Assembly: GCA_964017065.1 (NCBI GenBank) | Contig: OZ024787.1 | Span: forward strand, 714,875-778,874 | Origin: Haliclona indistincta | Lineage: Eukaryota; Porifera; Demospongiae; Haplosclerida; Chalinidae | Direction of reading: 5' to 3' | DNA length: 64,000 nucleotides | Part shown: positions 13,201-24,200 of the stretch, piece by piece | Layout of the letters: each line of letters opens with the position of its first letter | Position numbering within the stretch: position 1 is the stretch's first letter | Program-made: the position numbers and the translations under genes | Notes under the pieces: generated by a model | What the model was told of the DNA's origin: nothing | What the model saw: the letters and a program-made list of their open reading frames with translations, nothing else | Database searches by the model: none

Positions 13201-14365
13201 AGAGAAAGAGAAAGAGAGAGAGAGAGAGAGGGAGAGAGAGAGAGAGAGAGAGAGAGAAGAAGAACAATGACTGACAACAAGAAAGAAGAATTATGTAAAG
13301 TCCAAGTCAACCGTGTTGAGTGATAAATTTGGGCTATCTCATTCATTAATTTTTTTTATTGAATAATTAAATCAAAACCAATGAAATGATACTAGTCTGG
13401 AATTTATCTGCCACTCTAAAGGTGTGTCCACACTATGTAGTGAATGCGCATTCGATCCGGATCGAATGCGCATTGACCGCGTCCACACCTAATGCGCATT
13501 GGCTAATCCGGTTCGAATCCGGATTCAGCTCAATCCACCTCCAGAGGTGGTTTCGATCCGGATCGCGCAATTGCGCTTTGCGCATACGGCCAGAAACGAG
13601 GTGCGGTTTGCTCTATCATGTGACTGATCGAGGCGGAGTTGTCTGCCAGTCTTGATCTATCTATTTGCTACTAGTCTGCCAGACTGCCACGAATACTGGG
13701 CACTGTTAGGTCCATACTGGGCGCTGTTAGGCGAATACTGGGCGCTGTGGTATGCTTACGTTCGTCTTCTCCGTGCTCGAGCATGAGCTTTTTCCGGCTC
13801 AGCATCCTACGCGAAACATTGGACGTTCGAGTGCGCCTGAGTGCCATCCATAGAAAGAACAGCACAGCTAGTGCAGTTCGCGGTACCGCCATCCTGTGTT
13901 GGTATACGCGTGACTATCATGTGCAAACATGCATGTTGAAACCGCTTCGTCAGTAGTACTACTAGTAGTGTGGACGCGATGAATGCGCATTGAATGCGGT
14001 TTCGATTCGCATCGATCAATTCGGTTTGCAAACCGGTTCGAATCCAGTTCAGGTGTGGACACACCTTAAACCTGTCAAAAATGGGCTCCAAAAAACTCAC
14101 TATAATAATAGCAGCTGCATACAAGCAATGATTTAAATTCGACTGTACAAGCTATGTGCTTTTGTGATTCAGTATTCGTCCACTCACTGTAGGCTGGTCT
14201 AAAATGCATCGATACACAGCATAATGAGTGCTGGGATCGGCTGGTGAGGTGAACTGGACCAGAGGAGACCCTCTGGCTGATGATGTTAGGTTGCTGTCGT
14301 CATCAGATGAGTCACTACCAGAGCCAGAGATACTGGACACATCACCTGAGAGAGGAGGAGAGAGG

Positions 14366-14414
<49 letters not shown>

Positions 14415-14433
14415 AGGGAGGGAGGGAGGGAGG

Positions 14434-14478
<45 letters not shown>

Positions 14479-14505
14479 AGGGAGGGAGGGAGGGAGGGAG
14501 GGAGG

Positions 14506-14561
<56 letters not shown>

Positions 14562-14983
14562 AAGAGAGATACTATCTATCGAGATATGTACAAACCAGTG
14601 CGTGGTCTATATACCTGATTCAAGTTGATCAAACTCCTCCCCTGTGAGTGGTGCTCGTTCCTTCAGTGATCGCTTGATGTTCAGTCGATGCCAATCAGAG
14701 CCATAATGCTCTACCTGATGGGCGGGGCAGGTGGGTGTGGTCAGTACATCAGCTGATCTCTCACCTGTTCTTCTCTGTTCTGTAAACTCGTTCTACACGT
14801 CGAGCAGTATCGCTCGCCCTCTTCCGCTGTCGGTCGCTGTCTACGTGTTGCTGTAGCAGACGGCTCGTGAACGAGCTGTAATGGCGTCTGCCTGCCGAGT
14901 ATTACCAGGTCGGGTTGCGACAAGACTCGTGTAGCCTCGCGCGAGTACAGCGGGATACTCCGAGTGTTCCGTCTCTTCTCCAT
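10136..14983 (-). CDS. ANKZF1: ANKZF1/Vms1-type peptidyl-tRNA hydrolase
   Basis: Eleven exons, phase-checked, give 646 aa: 14983-14765, 14714-14615, 14345-14188, 13137-13043, 12845-12744, 12512-12340, 12070-11467, 11166-11055, 11003-10905, 10725-10580, 10268-10136. In order: a C2H2-like finger split across exons 1-2 (CSTC..HYGSDWH), an acidic serine stretch, a VLRF1 domain over exons 4-6 including the RGSSQ loop with the family's conserved glutamine, ankyrin repeats in exons 7-8, a basic coiled coil, a VCP-binding motif of form R-x5-AA-xx-R (REKRALAAEKR), and a C-terminal zinc-binding segment (CSWC...YCSMPC). Human ANKZF1 is 726 aa with the same layout. The family releases nascent chains from stalled 60S ribosomes. 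The exon 8 donor (GTCGGC) is weak but keeps the frame. Confidence 0.94.
10272..10422. repeat. GGGA/GAGT repeat abutting ANKZF1 last-exon acceptor
   Basis: In transcript sense a CTCA/CCCT tract ends in the CCTCCCCAG acceptor of the last exon. Confidence 0.85.
12869..12922. repeat. (CA)n microsatellite in ANKZF1 intron 4
   Basis: About 27 uninterrupted CA units lie ~24 bp upstream (transcript sense) of the exon 5 acceptor. Confidence 0.9.
13147..13258. repeat. (GA)n tract abutting ANKZF1 exon 4 acceptor
   Basis: GA run with AAAGAG interruptions. In transcript sense it is a (TC)n tract directly before the acceptor at 13138. Confidence 0.9.
13420..14066. mobile_element. 647-bp Harbinger-like MITE in ANKZF1 intron 3
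   Basis: Inverted ends AGGTGTGTCCACAC at 13420 and GTGTGGACACACCT ending at 14066 are flanked by TAA on both sides (13417-13419 and 14067-14069). A 3-bp TWA duplication is typical of PIF/Harbinger elements. The inner flanks are full of GCGCATT/GATCCGG palindromes, including a perfect 32-bp palindrome at 13443-13474. A 73-codon minus-strand frame (13892-13671) has no recognisable transposase motif, so the element looks non-autonomous. Confidence 0.8.
14350..14567. repeat. (GA)n/(GGGA)n tract abutting ANKZF1 exon 3 acceptor
   Basis: Alternating GA and GGGA blocks. In transcript sense this is a ~215-nt pyrimidine tract ending in CTCTCAG at the exon 3 acceptor. Confidence 0.9.
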
Positions 14984-15878
14984 CCTTGTAGCGACCTGGA
15001 TAACGCACTATTATCGCCAGTGAGCTAGCCGCGTCGTCTTTATACCAGCCACAACGCAATGACCTAGGATCCTGCTGTTGCACCATGCTGGGCAATATGA
15101 TGACCACGCCCATGTTACGTGATAATGACGTCATTCTATGAATAAAAGTGGGGATGACCTCGAATTAAGATGGCGGCTACTCTCCATTGACATTGCCTCT
15201 TTGGGTACACAGCAGATAAAACTATACCAAAAATGATCTTTGGAAATTAATTTGATCCTATTACTAATAAAGTTGAGTTTGAACATAATTTTTTATACTA
15301 GCTTTTAATTATTAATTTTTGTGATTATCATCAACATGTAAAAAGATTCATGTAAACTGTTCTTTCAGTTGTCTTACGCCTTAATTATTATAGTGAACAG
15401 CCACGCCTTATTCTTTATTATAGTGAACAGCCGCACCTTATTTTGAGTGTGTGTCTCAAGACGATTGAAATAATAATTTTCATACAAATGTAAGCTGTAT
15501 ATTCACAGAGACAATGTGCTTGCACAGGCCTGCAGGGTTAAAGTATATGTTTGACGGAGATTTAATATTAAATGGCAGATCCCTCACCAGGCACAAGAAC
15601 TCTGCTAAATATTTTGGAGTAACATTCTCCATCTAACACACACAAGTGTATAGTTTGTACTTGAGTGTAATTTACCACTTCAATACATGCATGTTGCATG
15701 GGTTTTCATTTTGCTTATAACCTTATTAGTAAAGGCAGCAACAGATGGTACAAGTATTCAAATAATTTGAGTTAAAAATACATGTTGCGTGTAATGTTAT
15801 GCATTGTTCTGTGACACCACACATGCATACCAAAGCTTTTTTCATGCTTTCAAAACACAGAACACTACTGACCAGCTG
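14984..15878. promoter_or_regulatory. Divergent intergenic region between ANKZF1 and the beta-helix gene
   Basis: About 0.9 kb separates the two divergent starts. It contains a perfect CRE and the motif AAGATGGCGGCTAC (15169-15182), a YY1-like core that recurs at 32219-32232. The right half is AT-rich with no further features recognised. Confidence 0.5.
15126..15133. promoter_or_regulatory. CRE-like site TGACGTCA
   Basis: Perfect palindromic CRE core inside a 12-bp palindrome (AATGACGTCATT), 143 bp upstream of the ANKZF1 start and ~750 bp upstream of the beta-helix gene. Binding is inferred from the consensus only. Confidence 0.45.
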
Positions 15879-18800
15879 ATGGCTGCTGCACTACTAGTGT
15901 TGCTGCTGTTGTTGGCTGTACCTCTCACTGCTTTCACAACCACTGATGTCTACTATGTCACAGCTGATGATGCTGAGCAGTCATGTCCTCCACATCAGAT
16001 ATGCCACAACCTCTCCTACTACATCTCCCAGCCGGACCACTACTTCACCTCTGACACCACCATCATCTTCTTGGAAGGAGAACACAGCTTTGACAGAGAG
16101 GATCTTGTACATGTCAGTAATGTAAGCAACTTGAATATGAAGGGACAAGGTCAGTGGCCGGTAGCAGGAGCTGAGGAGACTGTGATGCAGTCTACTGTCA
16201 TTATCAACTGCACCAGAGGAAGAGGAGGGTTCTACTTCAATAACTCTCAAGTCATCGTCGTTGAAGGTCTTACAGTAGTCAACTGTGGAGGACTAGATAA
16301 CAAAGCTGTGATGTACTTTGATACTATCAAGATTCTCATTTTTGACAAGAATTCAATACAGCACATGACAGGATGTGGACTATTTGTCCATAACTGTGCC
16401 ATAGTTATAATCACCAACTGCTCCTACTATCACTCAGCATTATGCGATACAGGAATAAAGCTACCAGGCTATGGAGGGTGTGGTGCAGTAGGTATTGTAT
16501 ATGATGAATCTACTCAGTTCAGTAACACGGGCTACACACTAGAGCTGTCCTATTCTAACATGACCAAGTGTTGTACTGTTATACAATATGGAGGAGGTAT
16601 ATACTTGAAGACGCTGTCAGGATTTGGCTCAGCAAGTGTGTCATTGAGTCATTTGGTTCTCTTGCAAAACAAGGCAAAGTACGGAGGAAACTTAGCAGCT
16701 GACATCTCTGGTAAAGATACATTGTCACTCACTATAAGCAACAGTCTTGTTGTCAGAGGTTATGCCGATTCCTTTGGTGGTGGAATCCACTTGTCTGTTG
16801 ACAATGCCCAACCAACGATCACAATTCAAAATACAGAGTTGGTAGAAAATGTGAATAAAGCTATCAGTGAGATTTATTTTGCAAGCTTGAAGTCACAAGG
16901 CTCATTTTCTTTGCTGAATTCAAGCGTCTTGCACACAGAAACATACTCATTGATTGGAGTGTCAATCTCAGGTTGCTGCACAACAGCCAAACTTATCAAC
17001 ACAAGAATGAGACTTACTAAACAAAATGCAAGCGGCTGTACAATATCAGGTAGTCTTTGCAATCCTGATAGTTCAATGCAACTGACAATCAAAGACTGTG
17101 TGTTTGAGAGAAGTCAAAGTGTGGTGGCAACTTTACATTTACAAGACTCAATAAACATCATCAACAATTGTTCATTCACAAGCAACTCAGGAGGTCAAGC
17201 AGTTATTGTATTTGATTTTAGCCGAGATTGCTCTACGTATTGTTCATCACCTTATCACATTTGCAGTATTGTCAAAAACTCTTCAATATCAGATAACAAC
17301 ATGACAGGAATTATTGTTGTCAAGGAGACTAACATTATATTTGTTGGTCACAATAAGATACAAAACAACAGATACACACAAGGAGCCGGGATTACACTTC
17401 CAAATACAGCCTACATTGTTATTCATGGTGAATTGCTTCTGTGCAACAACACTGCCAAGAAACAAGGAGGAGGAATTCTTGTGATGCTGCCACCATTCAA
17501 TTCAATAACATATCCTTATGGCTTAAGTTGTACACTGTCCTTTTACGATACTTCTAGTTCAGTGATCTTCTCAGGAAACAGAGCAGGGCAAGGAGGGAGT
17601 GATATGTATGGAGCTATACTGATGGGCTGTGATGATTTTGAACATAGCTACAGACATCATATATCACATGAAGGACATTCTAATGAAACCTCATGGTATT
17701 TTGATACTCCTCTCAAGAAACAACTTCATCTTCATAACACTGACAGACTCTCCTCCATGTCCTCTGACCCCATCATGGTCTGCTTCTGTAACACCACCAC
17801 TAACTTACCAGACTGCTCTGATAGGACCCATCACATACAAACATATCCAGGACTAGAGATCAACACAACAATAGCAACAGTAGGATACTATGGTGGTACA
17901 AGTCCTGGTGTGGTGCAGGTCACCGCTCAACAAGGAACACAAGTTCAACATTATGGACAAAATGAAACCACTGAATGTTTCCAGCTTCACATTCTCCTGC
18001 AGAACACATCCTCAACAACAGCACTGGTTGATATCAGAGTGGACAGTGGACTACCAAACTGGGGTGTGACTATTGGAGTGGACATTCTAAAATGTCCAAT
18101 TGGCTTCACTGAGATCTCAGGACAGTGTCAATGTGAGCAGTTCTTGGACACAAGCAATGTCCAATGCAGTGTGTCAGCCACACCTTTAAAATTTCTGAGA
18201 TCAGGCAATAGTTGGTTTGGCTACATCAACAACACTCAGTGTATAACAGGTACTACTAATTGTCCGTTTGACTACTGCAATCAATCCAATGTCTCATTTG
18301 ACATCATGGCACCTGATCGTCAGTGTGTGGCCAATAGAACAGGTATACTCTGTGGACAATGCCAGTCTCACCTTAGCATCATGCTGGGATCCAACCACTG
18401 TGGTACTTGCTCTAACTGGTATCTTTTCTTGTTGCCAGTGTTTGCCATCGCTGGCATAGTGTTGGTGGCTGTGTTAATGTTCCTCAACTTGAGTGTCTCT
18501 GTCGGAACTATCAATGGACTACTGTTCTATGCTAATATGGTGAAGCTCAATGAAGCTTTCTTCTTCCCAAATGGCAGTATTCCAGTAGTGAGCCAGTTCA
18601 TCTCATGGCTGAACCTTGACCTGGGTATTGAAGTGTGCTTGTTTGATGGACTGGATGGCTACTGGAACACATGGCTACAGTTTGTCTTTCCTGCTTACCT
18701 GTTCCTTCTCATGGGTGGTATTATTGTGGGCTGTCGCTACTCTGTGTGGCTTTGCAGGTTGTGTGGCTCTCATGCTGTCCCAGCACTAGCTACACTGTTT

Positions 18801-19697
18801 CTCATGTCCTACACTAAAATCCTACTCACAGTAACTAATGCTCTTTCAATGTCTCAGCTTCCATGCAATGACAGTATAGTGACAGTGTGGAGTGTAGATG
18901 GGAACATTGAGTATGGCAGTGGTAAACACCTTATTCTGGTAGTTGTCTCCTGTGGTGTCCTGGTCATTGGACTGGCCTATCCTGTTTTAGTGTTGTGTGC
19001 TCCTCTGCTAGAGAGATATAGTCACAAGTTTATTCCACAAGACTGCAGGTGGAATCCTGTGGCAAGGTTCAAGCCACTGTTAGATGCTTATGGAGGGCCT
19101 TACAAAGACAAGTATCGATTCTGGACAGGAGTGACTCTGATGGTACGACTAACTCTCACTGTGACATTCTCCTTCACTTCAGGAGGATTGGCTGCTGTCA
19201 ATGCTCACATCATCATTTCTTGTGTAGTGGGTATTTTAACATTTTGGTCTTTCACGAAAGGTGTGTATACAAAAGCATATCTGAGTGCACTTGAAGTATT
19301 CTATTTTCTCAACATATTTCTCTTGAGCACTGTTAGTCTGGCTACTGCTTCTCTTGGGTCAAGGAATTATCAAATAGCAACCATCGTCTCTGTCTGTCTG
19401 TCCTTTGTTGTCTGTCTTGTCACCATGGCAACGCACCTCTGGTGGATCTTTGACCTCAAGAAGATCAAGAGAAGGCTAGGGTTTAGAGATAGACCAGAGT
19501 ATATAGCAGTGCCTCAGGAGGCAGCAGATGAGGACGATGAAGAGGACAGACCTCCTCCAGGATCCCCACCATCAATAGTGTATGGCTCACGTAGAGGAGA
19601 GCATCAGTTTGAACTAATATTTCCATATCCTCGTGAAGAGAATGAGTCTTCTTCTCCAGTGCTGTTAGCAAGAGAACCACTACTGTTTGACACCTAA
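15879..19697 (+). CDS. Intronless signal peptide/beta-helix/multi-TM surface protein, copy 1
   Basis: The open frame extends upstream to 15804, but I place the start at 15879 because the paralogue at 41813 begins with the same MAAALLVLLLLLAVPLTA leader; this gives 1272 aa. After the signal peptide, residues ~30-600 show repeated short beta-strand/Asn-ladder segments (LTVVNCGG, ITNCSYYHS, NSSILH-like) as in right-handed parallel beta-helices, with many N-glycosylation sequons. A Cys-rich stretch (CPIGFTEISGQCQC; NRTGILCGQCQ) precedes about eight hydrophobic segments between residues ~846 and 1190, including the loop YGGPYKDKYRFW. A ~85-aa acidic, proline-containing tail follows. No introns are seen. 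The ligand and function are unknown; an adhesion or sensing role is a guess. It is convergent with the FN3 receptor. Confidence 0.85.
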   Translation: MAAALLVLLLLLAVPLTAFTTTDVYYVTADDAEQSCPPHQICHNLSYYISQPDHYFTSDTTIIFLEGEHSFDREDLVHVSNVSNLNMKGQGQWPVAGAEETVMQSTVIINCTRGRGGFYFNNSQVIVVEGLTVVNCGGLDNKAVMYFDTIKILIFDKNSIQHMTGCGLFVHNCAIVIITNCSYYHSALCDTGIKLPGYGGCGAVGIVYDESTQFSNTGYTLELSYSNMTKCCTVIQYGGGIYLKTLSGFGSASVSLSHLVLLQNKAKYGGNLAADISGKDTLSLTISNSLVVRGYADSFGGGIHLSVDNAQPTITIQNTELVENVNKAISEIYFASLKSQGSFSLLNSSVLHTETYSLIGVSISGCCTTAKLINTRMRLTKQNASGCTISGSLCNPDSSMQLTIKDCVFERSQSVVATLHLQDSINIINNCSFTSNSGGQAVIVFDFSRDCSTYCSSPYHICSIVKNSSISDNNMTGIIVVKETNIIFVGHNKIQNNRYTQGAGITLPNTAYIVIHGELLLCNNTAKKQGGGILVMLPPFNSITYPYGLSCTLSFYDTSSSVIFSGNRAGQGGSDMYGAILMGCDDFEHSYRHHISHEGHSNETSWYFDTPLKKQLHLHNTDRLSSMSSDPIMVCFCNTTTNLPDCSDRTHHIQTYPGLEINTTIATVGYYGGTSPGVVQVTAQQGTQVQHYGQNETTECFQLHILLQNTSSTTALVDIRVDSGLPNWGVTIGVDILKCPIGFTEISGQCQCEQFLDTSNVQCSVSATPLKFLRSGNSWFGYINNTQCITGTTNCPFDYCNQSNVSFDIMAPDRQCVANRTGILCGQCQSHLSIMLGSNHCGTCSNWYLFLLPVFAIAGIVLVAVLMFLNLSVSVGTINGLLFYANMVKLNEAFFFPNGSIPVVSQFISWLNLDLGIEVCLFDGLDGYWNTWLQFVFPAYLFLLMGGIIVGCRYSVWLCRLCGSHAVPALATLFLMSYTKILLTVTNALSMSQLPCNDSIVTVWSVDGNIEYGSGKHLILVVVSCGVLVIGLAYPVLVLCAPLLERYSHKFIPQDCRWNPVARFKPLLDAYGGPYKDKYRFWTGVTLMVRLTLTVTFSFTSGGLAAVNAHIIISCVVGILTFWSFTKGVYTKAYLSALEVFYFLNIFLLSTVSLATASLGSRNYQIATIVSVCLSFVVCLVTMATHLWWIFDLKKIKRRLGFRDRPEYIAVPQEAADEDDEEDRPPPGSPPSIVYGSRRGEHQFELIFPYPREENESSSPVLLAREPLLFDT

Positions 19698-20007
19698 ACT
19701 CACATGCTCAATGCACCGATTTTTATATTATTCTGTTACTCTTGAGTTTAAAGTTGTTAGTTTAAGATACCCGGTACAATGTAGCTAGCTAGCAATTAGT
19801 ACTGTTGTGCAATTTTGATATTGTTTTGATGATCTCAACTATATTATTGTTCTGTTTGACACCTGGACAGCTGTATTTTAGCTTTTATCGCATTTTGCAA
19901 TGCATGTCATTTATAGAAATTCCTGCAATGTGCTATAACGCTGACATATAATTATAATGTGATGCTGCTGAAATGCACAAACAAAGCAATGGTATACAGC
20001 TGTGTAT

Positions 20008-20055
20008 CTTCAGTGAAGCAATGATGTACAGCCTCATATCATTGCTTCACTGAAG
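20008..20055. other. Perfect 18-bp-arm hairpin downstream of beta-helix gene 1
   Basis: CTTCAGTGAAGCAATGAT (20008-20025) is followed after 12 nt by its exact reverse complement (20038-20055). It lies ~310 bp past the stop, perhaps within the 3' UTR. The paralogue's 3' flank (about 45860-45895) has a decayed version. Confidence 0.7.
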
Positions 20056-20149
20056 TGCAGTCTAGCAATGATGTACAGTCTGGTAATAATTATTAAGTTT
20101 GAGTTTGTTATTGTTAACAATAATGATTCGACCCTTACAAAAATATGTT

Positions 20150-20500
20150 TTAGTTAAAATTACTGTTAACACTAGTTCTCTGATAACTCCATTCTGTGAT
20201 TGTGTGGGTTTGGAGCAACCCAATGAACAGCAAATGTTGTAGCATCCACAGCATTTGCAGTAACATATCCAGATAGAACAGCAGAAAATTTTGATTAAAT
20301 ACATGTAATTTTTTGCACTTGGTATATACTACATGTATCTTCGGGCATTGAAACACAATAGCTTCCCCTGGAGCTACTGTTACAGCAGCAATGGCACAGG
20401 TGTAAGTGTAGTATGGATGAATGTCAGGGAATGTCCTACGGATGTGTATGAATTTATTTCTGAACCAGTTTGTTCAGTTTGTACTAGATGACTCCATTAA
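20150..20500 (-). pseudogene. Decayed FN3 exon relics beyond the receptor's 3' end
   Basis: 20170-20280 resembles the FN3-22 exon (shared GGAGCAACCC and GTAGCATCCACA). 20355-20430 resembles FN3-21 (CTTCCCCTGGAGC, GTGTAAGTGTAGTATGGATG). Order and orientation match the intact gene, but no frame is kept. This is a partial tandem duplicate that has decayed. Confidence 0.65.
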
Positions 20501-20683
20501 CTAATGACTAGCAAATCATGACCAATGCATCAATATTCAACATTATGTTTACACCAATTATCCAAAAAAATTAAAGTTTACAACTAATTACAATCTACAC
20601 ACAAAAAATAATTACACCACAAAGCATGCATGCACTTAATTTACTAATAAGCACAATTAAAGTCAGTGACGCATGATTATAGC

Positions 20684-21243
20684 TTAAAGATCAGCTTGTT
20701 CCTCTTCCTCATCAGCGGCCTGGTTTGCCAACACAGGCTCATCTCCCACCGTTTCTGTCTTTTCTTCCTCTTTCTTTTCCATTCCAGGTTCAGCTTGCTC
20801 GGCATGTTCCCCTCCATTTGACTCATCTCTAGCAGTTGGTTCATCGGTTCGTCTCACTTCAGTGTATGACGGCAAATCTGAATTCAATACTACCTGTAAG
20901 TGCACACAATCACATGAAGTCAGCATCAGTTACCTGTTTCAGGTGGTGCATCTCCCAATGGCTGAGCCTGAGATTCATATGTGAAAAAATTATCAAACAC
21001 AAATAATAGACCAACCTTCAAATCGTCCATATCAGTCAATGCAGTGCTTCTCTGTTCCCAGCCCACATAGGAATTCTCAACAACAGCAGTAGGTGACCTA
21101 TAACAAGAAATCAAACAGATCTTTATCTTGATTCCAACAGCACTCACCTTGTCAGCTCGATATCTTGTCTACTCTGAACTGCTTCATCTTGACTGTATTC
21201 AGGTATTTCTCCACTAATCTCATAATCACGTGTCAAATCTAAC
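20684..21243 (-). other. Receptor cytoplasmic tail exons
   Basis: Exons 21243-21148, 21097-21016, 20967-20934 and 20889-20684 (stop at 20684). The last acceptor must be the GTAG at 20891-20890 to keep phase. The tail is acidic (EEEEQADL end) with tyrosines in DYEISGEI, PEYSQD, NSYVGWE and PSYTEVRR that could be phosphorylation/SH2 sites. No kinase, phosphatase or death-type domain is present. Confidence 0.8.
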
Positions 21244-24200
21244 CTGAAATGATACGGAACATGATTAACAAATGTCAAAATTTGACTGCAACATACTTCT
21301 TTCTGGTATGACCTCTTCTTGTTATGATGCACACAATGATCAATACGCTCAATAGTATAACAATGATAAGTACCACTACCACAACTACTATAGGGACCAC
21401 TATAACAGTATCAATACCAGCACCAATAGGAGCAGCTACAGTGAAAACACATAAAAAGCGTCACAGTTTTTTAGTTGTATACCTGTTGGAGGTCTTGTCG
21501 ATAAAGATGTTGCAGTAGATTGTAGAATAACCAGAGCACTTGATGAGTTATCGCCATATCCTGCACCATTACAAGCTCTCACCTATATGGACATTGTTGA
21601 ATTTTATGCACTGGGTGGTGTAATACATACAGGCTTACCTTGATATCGTAAATACCAGGCTCGAGATCGGCGAGTCTTAAACTGAATGTTTCGTTTCCAA
21701 CAGTTTTGGTGTACTGGGTCGTGGTACCCCTGTCAGCCGTCTGATCATCGTTGCTGTACACTGTGTAGATAACTTGGTATCCTCGTAGGATTCCGTTTTC
21801 AGACACTGGCTTTGTCCAGTAGACAGTCACTGATGTTTCATCGACTGTAGTCGTGCGAATGTTCTGAGGAGGACTGGAGGCTATGAGCAAAAATGAGATG
21901 AAATACAGTATGGAGTATATATTTAATAAGACATACGAGCTTCTGATGTGAAGAAGGTATTGTTGATTGAGAATGGTCCCAGTCCTTGATCTGTCCTGGC
22001 AGCAACAGTAACTTGGATCGGCTCATATGGAGTGAGACCTAATGATACACTGTGTTAGTCAATTTGCGGTCAAAATATTTTAAAATTACCATTTATATCG
22101 AAGCTCAGTGTAGATCCTGAGAGAGCATTTGTTTCAGTATGTGCTCCAAACTTTACTCTAGTCAGCTGCAAAGTGTATCCAATTATAAGACCATTAGCCT
22201 CCAGAGGAGCAGGAGGTGACCAGGTGACTACGATTGCTGATGAAGTAGCCATTGCTGCAATGTTAATCGGAGGACCAGATGGTGCTGAATTAAAAAACAA
22301 TATAACTTGTGTTATAATCTATTTGTGGAGACTGTCATACCTGCTGCAGGCATGCCTTGGACCACAGGTGGGTGAGTGGGTCCACTTCCGGCAGCATTCA
22401 CTATATTTACTGCAATACTGTAATCATAATACTCTTCTAAGCCTTGCATAACGTGTGTCTCTGTCTGCAAAGGCTCAGCAGCTAAGCTTGGATCACGATG
22501 GTTGTTCTGTGGTTGAACTTGAGCTGTTAGTACAGATTGTTGCTGTCTCTTAGTTGTTCCTCCCTCAACAGGTCCTAGTCTGGTAGCTGTAATAACAAAC
22601 CCATCAATCAGACCATTCCAGTAAACTCTCTCTGGTGGTAACCAGGAGAGTTGGATTGATGTCGAAGAGATGACATCAGTTGATAGACTACGAATCATTG
22701 CAGCTGGAACTACAGTAGAGACGAGAGTATAAACATTTTTTAAATGATACCTGTGTTACTTACCATCAGCTAAAGTGGTGTTGACTGTGCTTGTTTCTCT
22801 GATAGTGTACTGTGGAGGTGAATTAGGCATCTCTGGTGTTAGAAAAGCTTCACTTCCACTGCCAGGTGCTTCAGGCACTGTGGTGATATTGGTTTCCAAC
22901 ACGACCAGATATCCACCATAAGGTTGAAGTGAATTGATGGCATACTGCTGTGTATTAGATGCTAGTGTGGTCTCCATGACAACGCCATATCCAGGATAGT
23001 AGTCAAACCCATCAGCTAGTTTGTAGGATAGTTTGTAACCAACAACTTGGAATCCAGGGATCGTTGGTGGCTGCCAAGAACACAACAGCATTGAATAGCT
23101 AATTGGTACACATCGGAAGTTGATCGGAGTGAATGTATCTACAAGAAATACAAAAGATTCAACACCATCTGGAATTGTCTTAACTCTAACCTGGCTGGCC
23201 AGTTCTAACTTCTATTTCCTCACTGCCCGGACTGGTTCCATTCAGTGTGACAGCATACACAGTTATCCTGTATTCTGATGACTTCAGCAGTGGTCGTAGT
23301 GTGAATGAGGTACCAACAATGTTGGCAGTGGTTACAGGAGGTCTTGGAGTCTCCAGTGGTAATGAGGTGCTTATCAGTCGGTAGGTGATGACGTAGCCAA
23401 TAATTAGATTCTCTGGATCGAATGGAGGCACCCAGTTCACTAGTGCTGAAGTGGCTGTAACATTGGTTACAGCAACTGTTGGTGGTCCTACAGGAGCTTT
23501 AAGAGAGAAAAGAATATTAAAACTTTATATAAGCATGTTATTAGTAAAACTTACAATCTCTAAAAGTACTGAAGTAAGTGACAGAGACAGGTCCACAGCC
23601 AACAGTGGTGAAGGCACAGACCATACATGTGTAGTGAGCATTAGCCTCGACTTCAGCAAGTGTTACACTGGTACCAGACACTTGAACAGTGATGGTTAGA
23701 CCACCTTGTGGTGAGCAGGTTAACCGGTAGCCTCCAAACTGACCATTGTATTGATCTACTGTCAGTGGAGACCAAGTCAGATAGGCAGAAGGTGCGTTAG
23801 TGACTTCAGAAATGAAGTTGCCAGGAGAAACACTTGGTGCTATCAATTAAAACACATAAAAAGCTCAACTCTATGATACGCTGATCAAACCTGCTTCTGG
23901 TAGTTGCACAGTTGCTTCGGTGCTGTATGGTCCTAGTCCAATAGTGATTGCTGCAACAGTAACTTGGTAGTTATAGTATGGATGCAGGTCAGTCAATGTG
24001 GTCTGTAGTGAGTTCTGAACTGTATAATATGTGATCACTCCTGTCTCAGACTCTGTCAAGTTGATACGATACTGTCTGATAATTCCATTCTGTTGATCTG
24101 CACTAGGAGCAACCCAGGACACCAGCAGTGTAGTAGCATCCACACTGGTTGTGGTCACATTCAGAGGAGAGCCAGTTGGCACTATAAATCAAAAGAATTC

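Noticed and set aside
15804..15878. Upstream ATG of beta-helix gene 1
   Set aside because: It would put 25 non-hydrophobic residues before the signal peptide, and the paralogue starts at the internal MAAALL.
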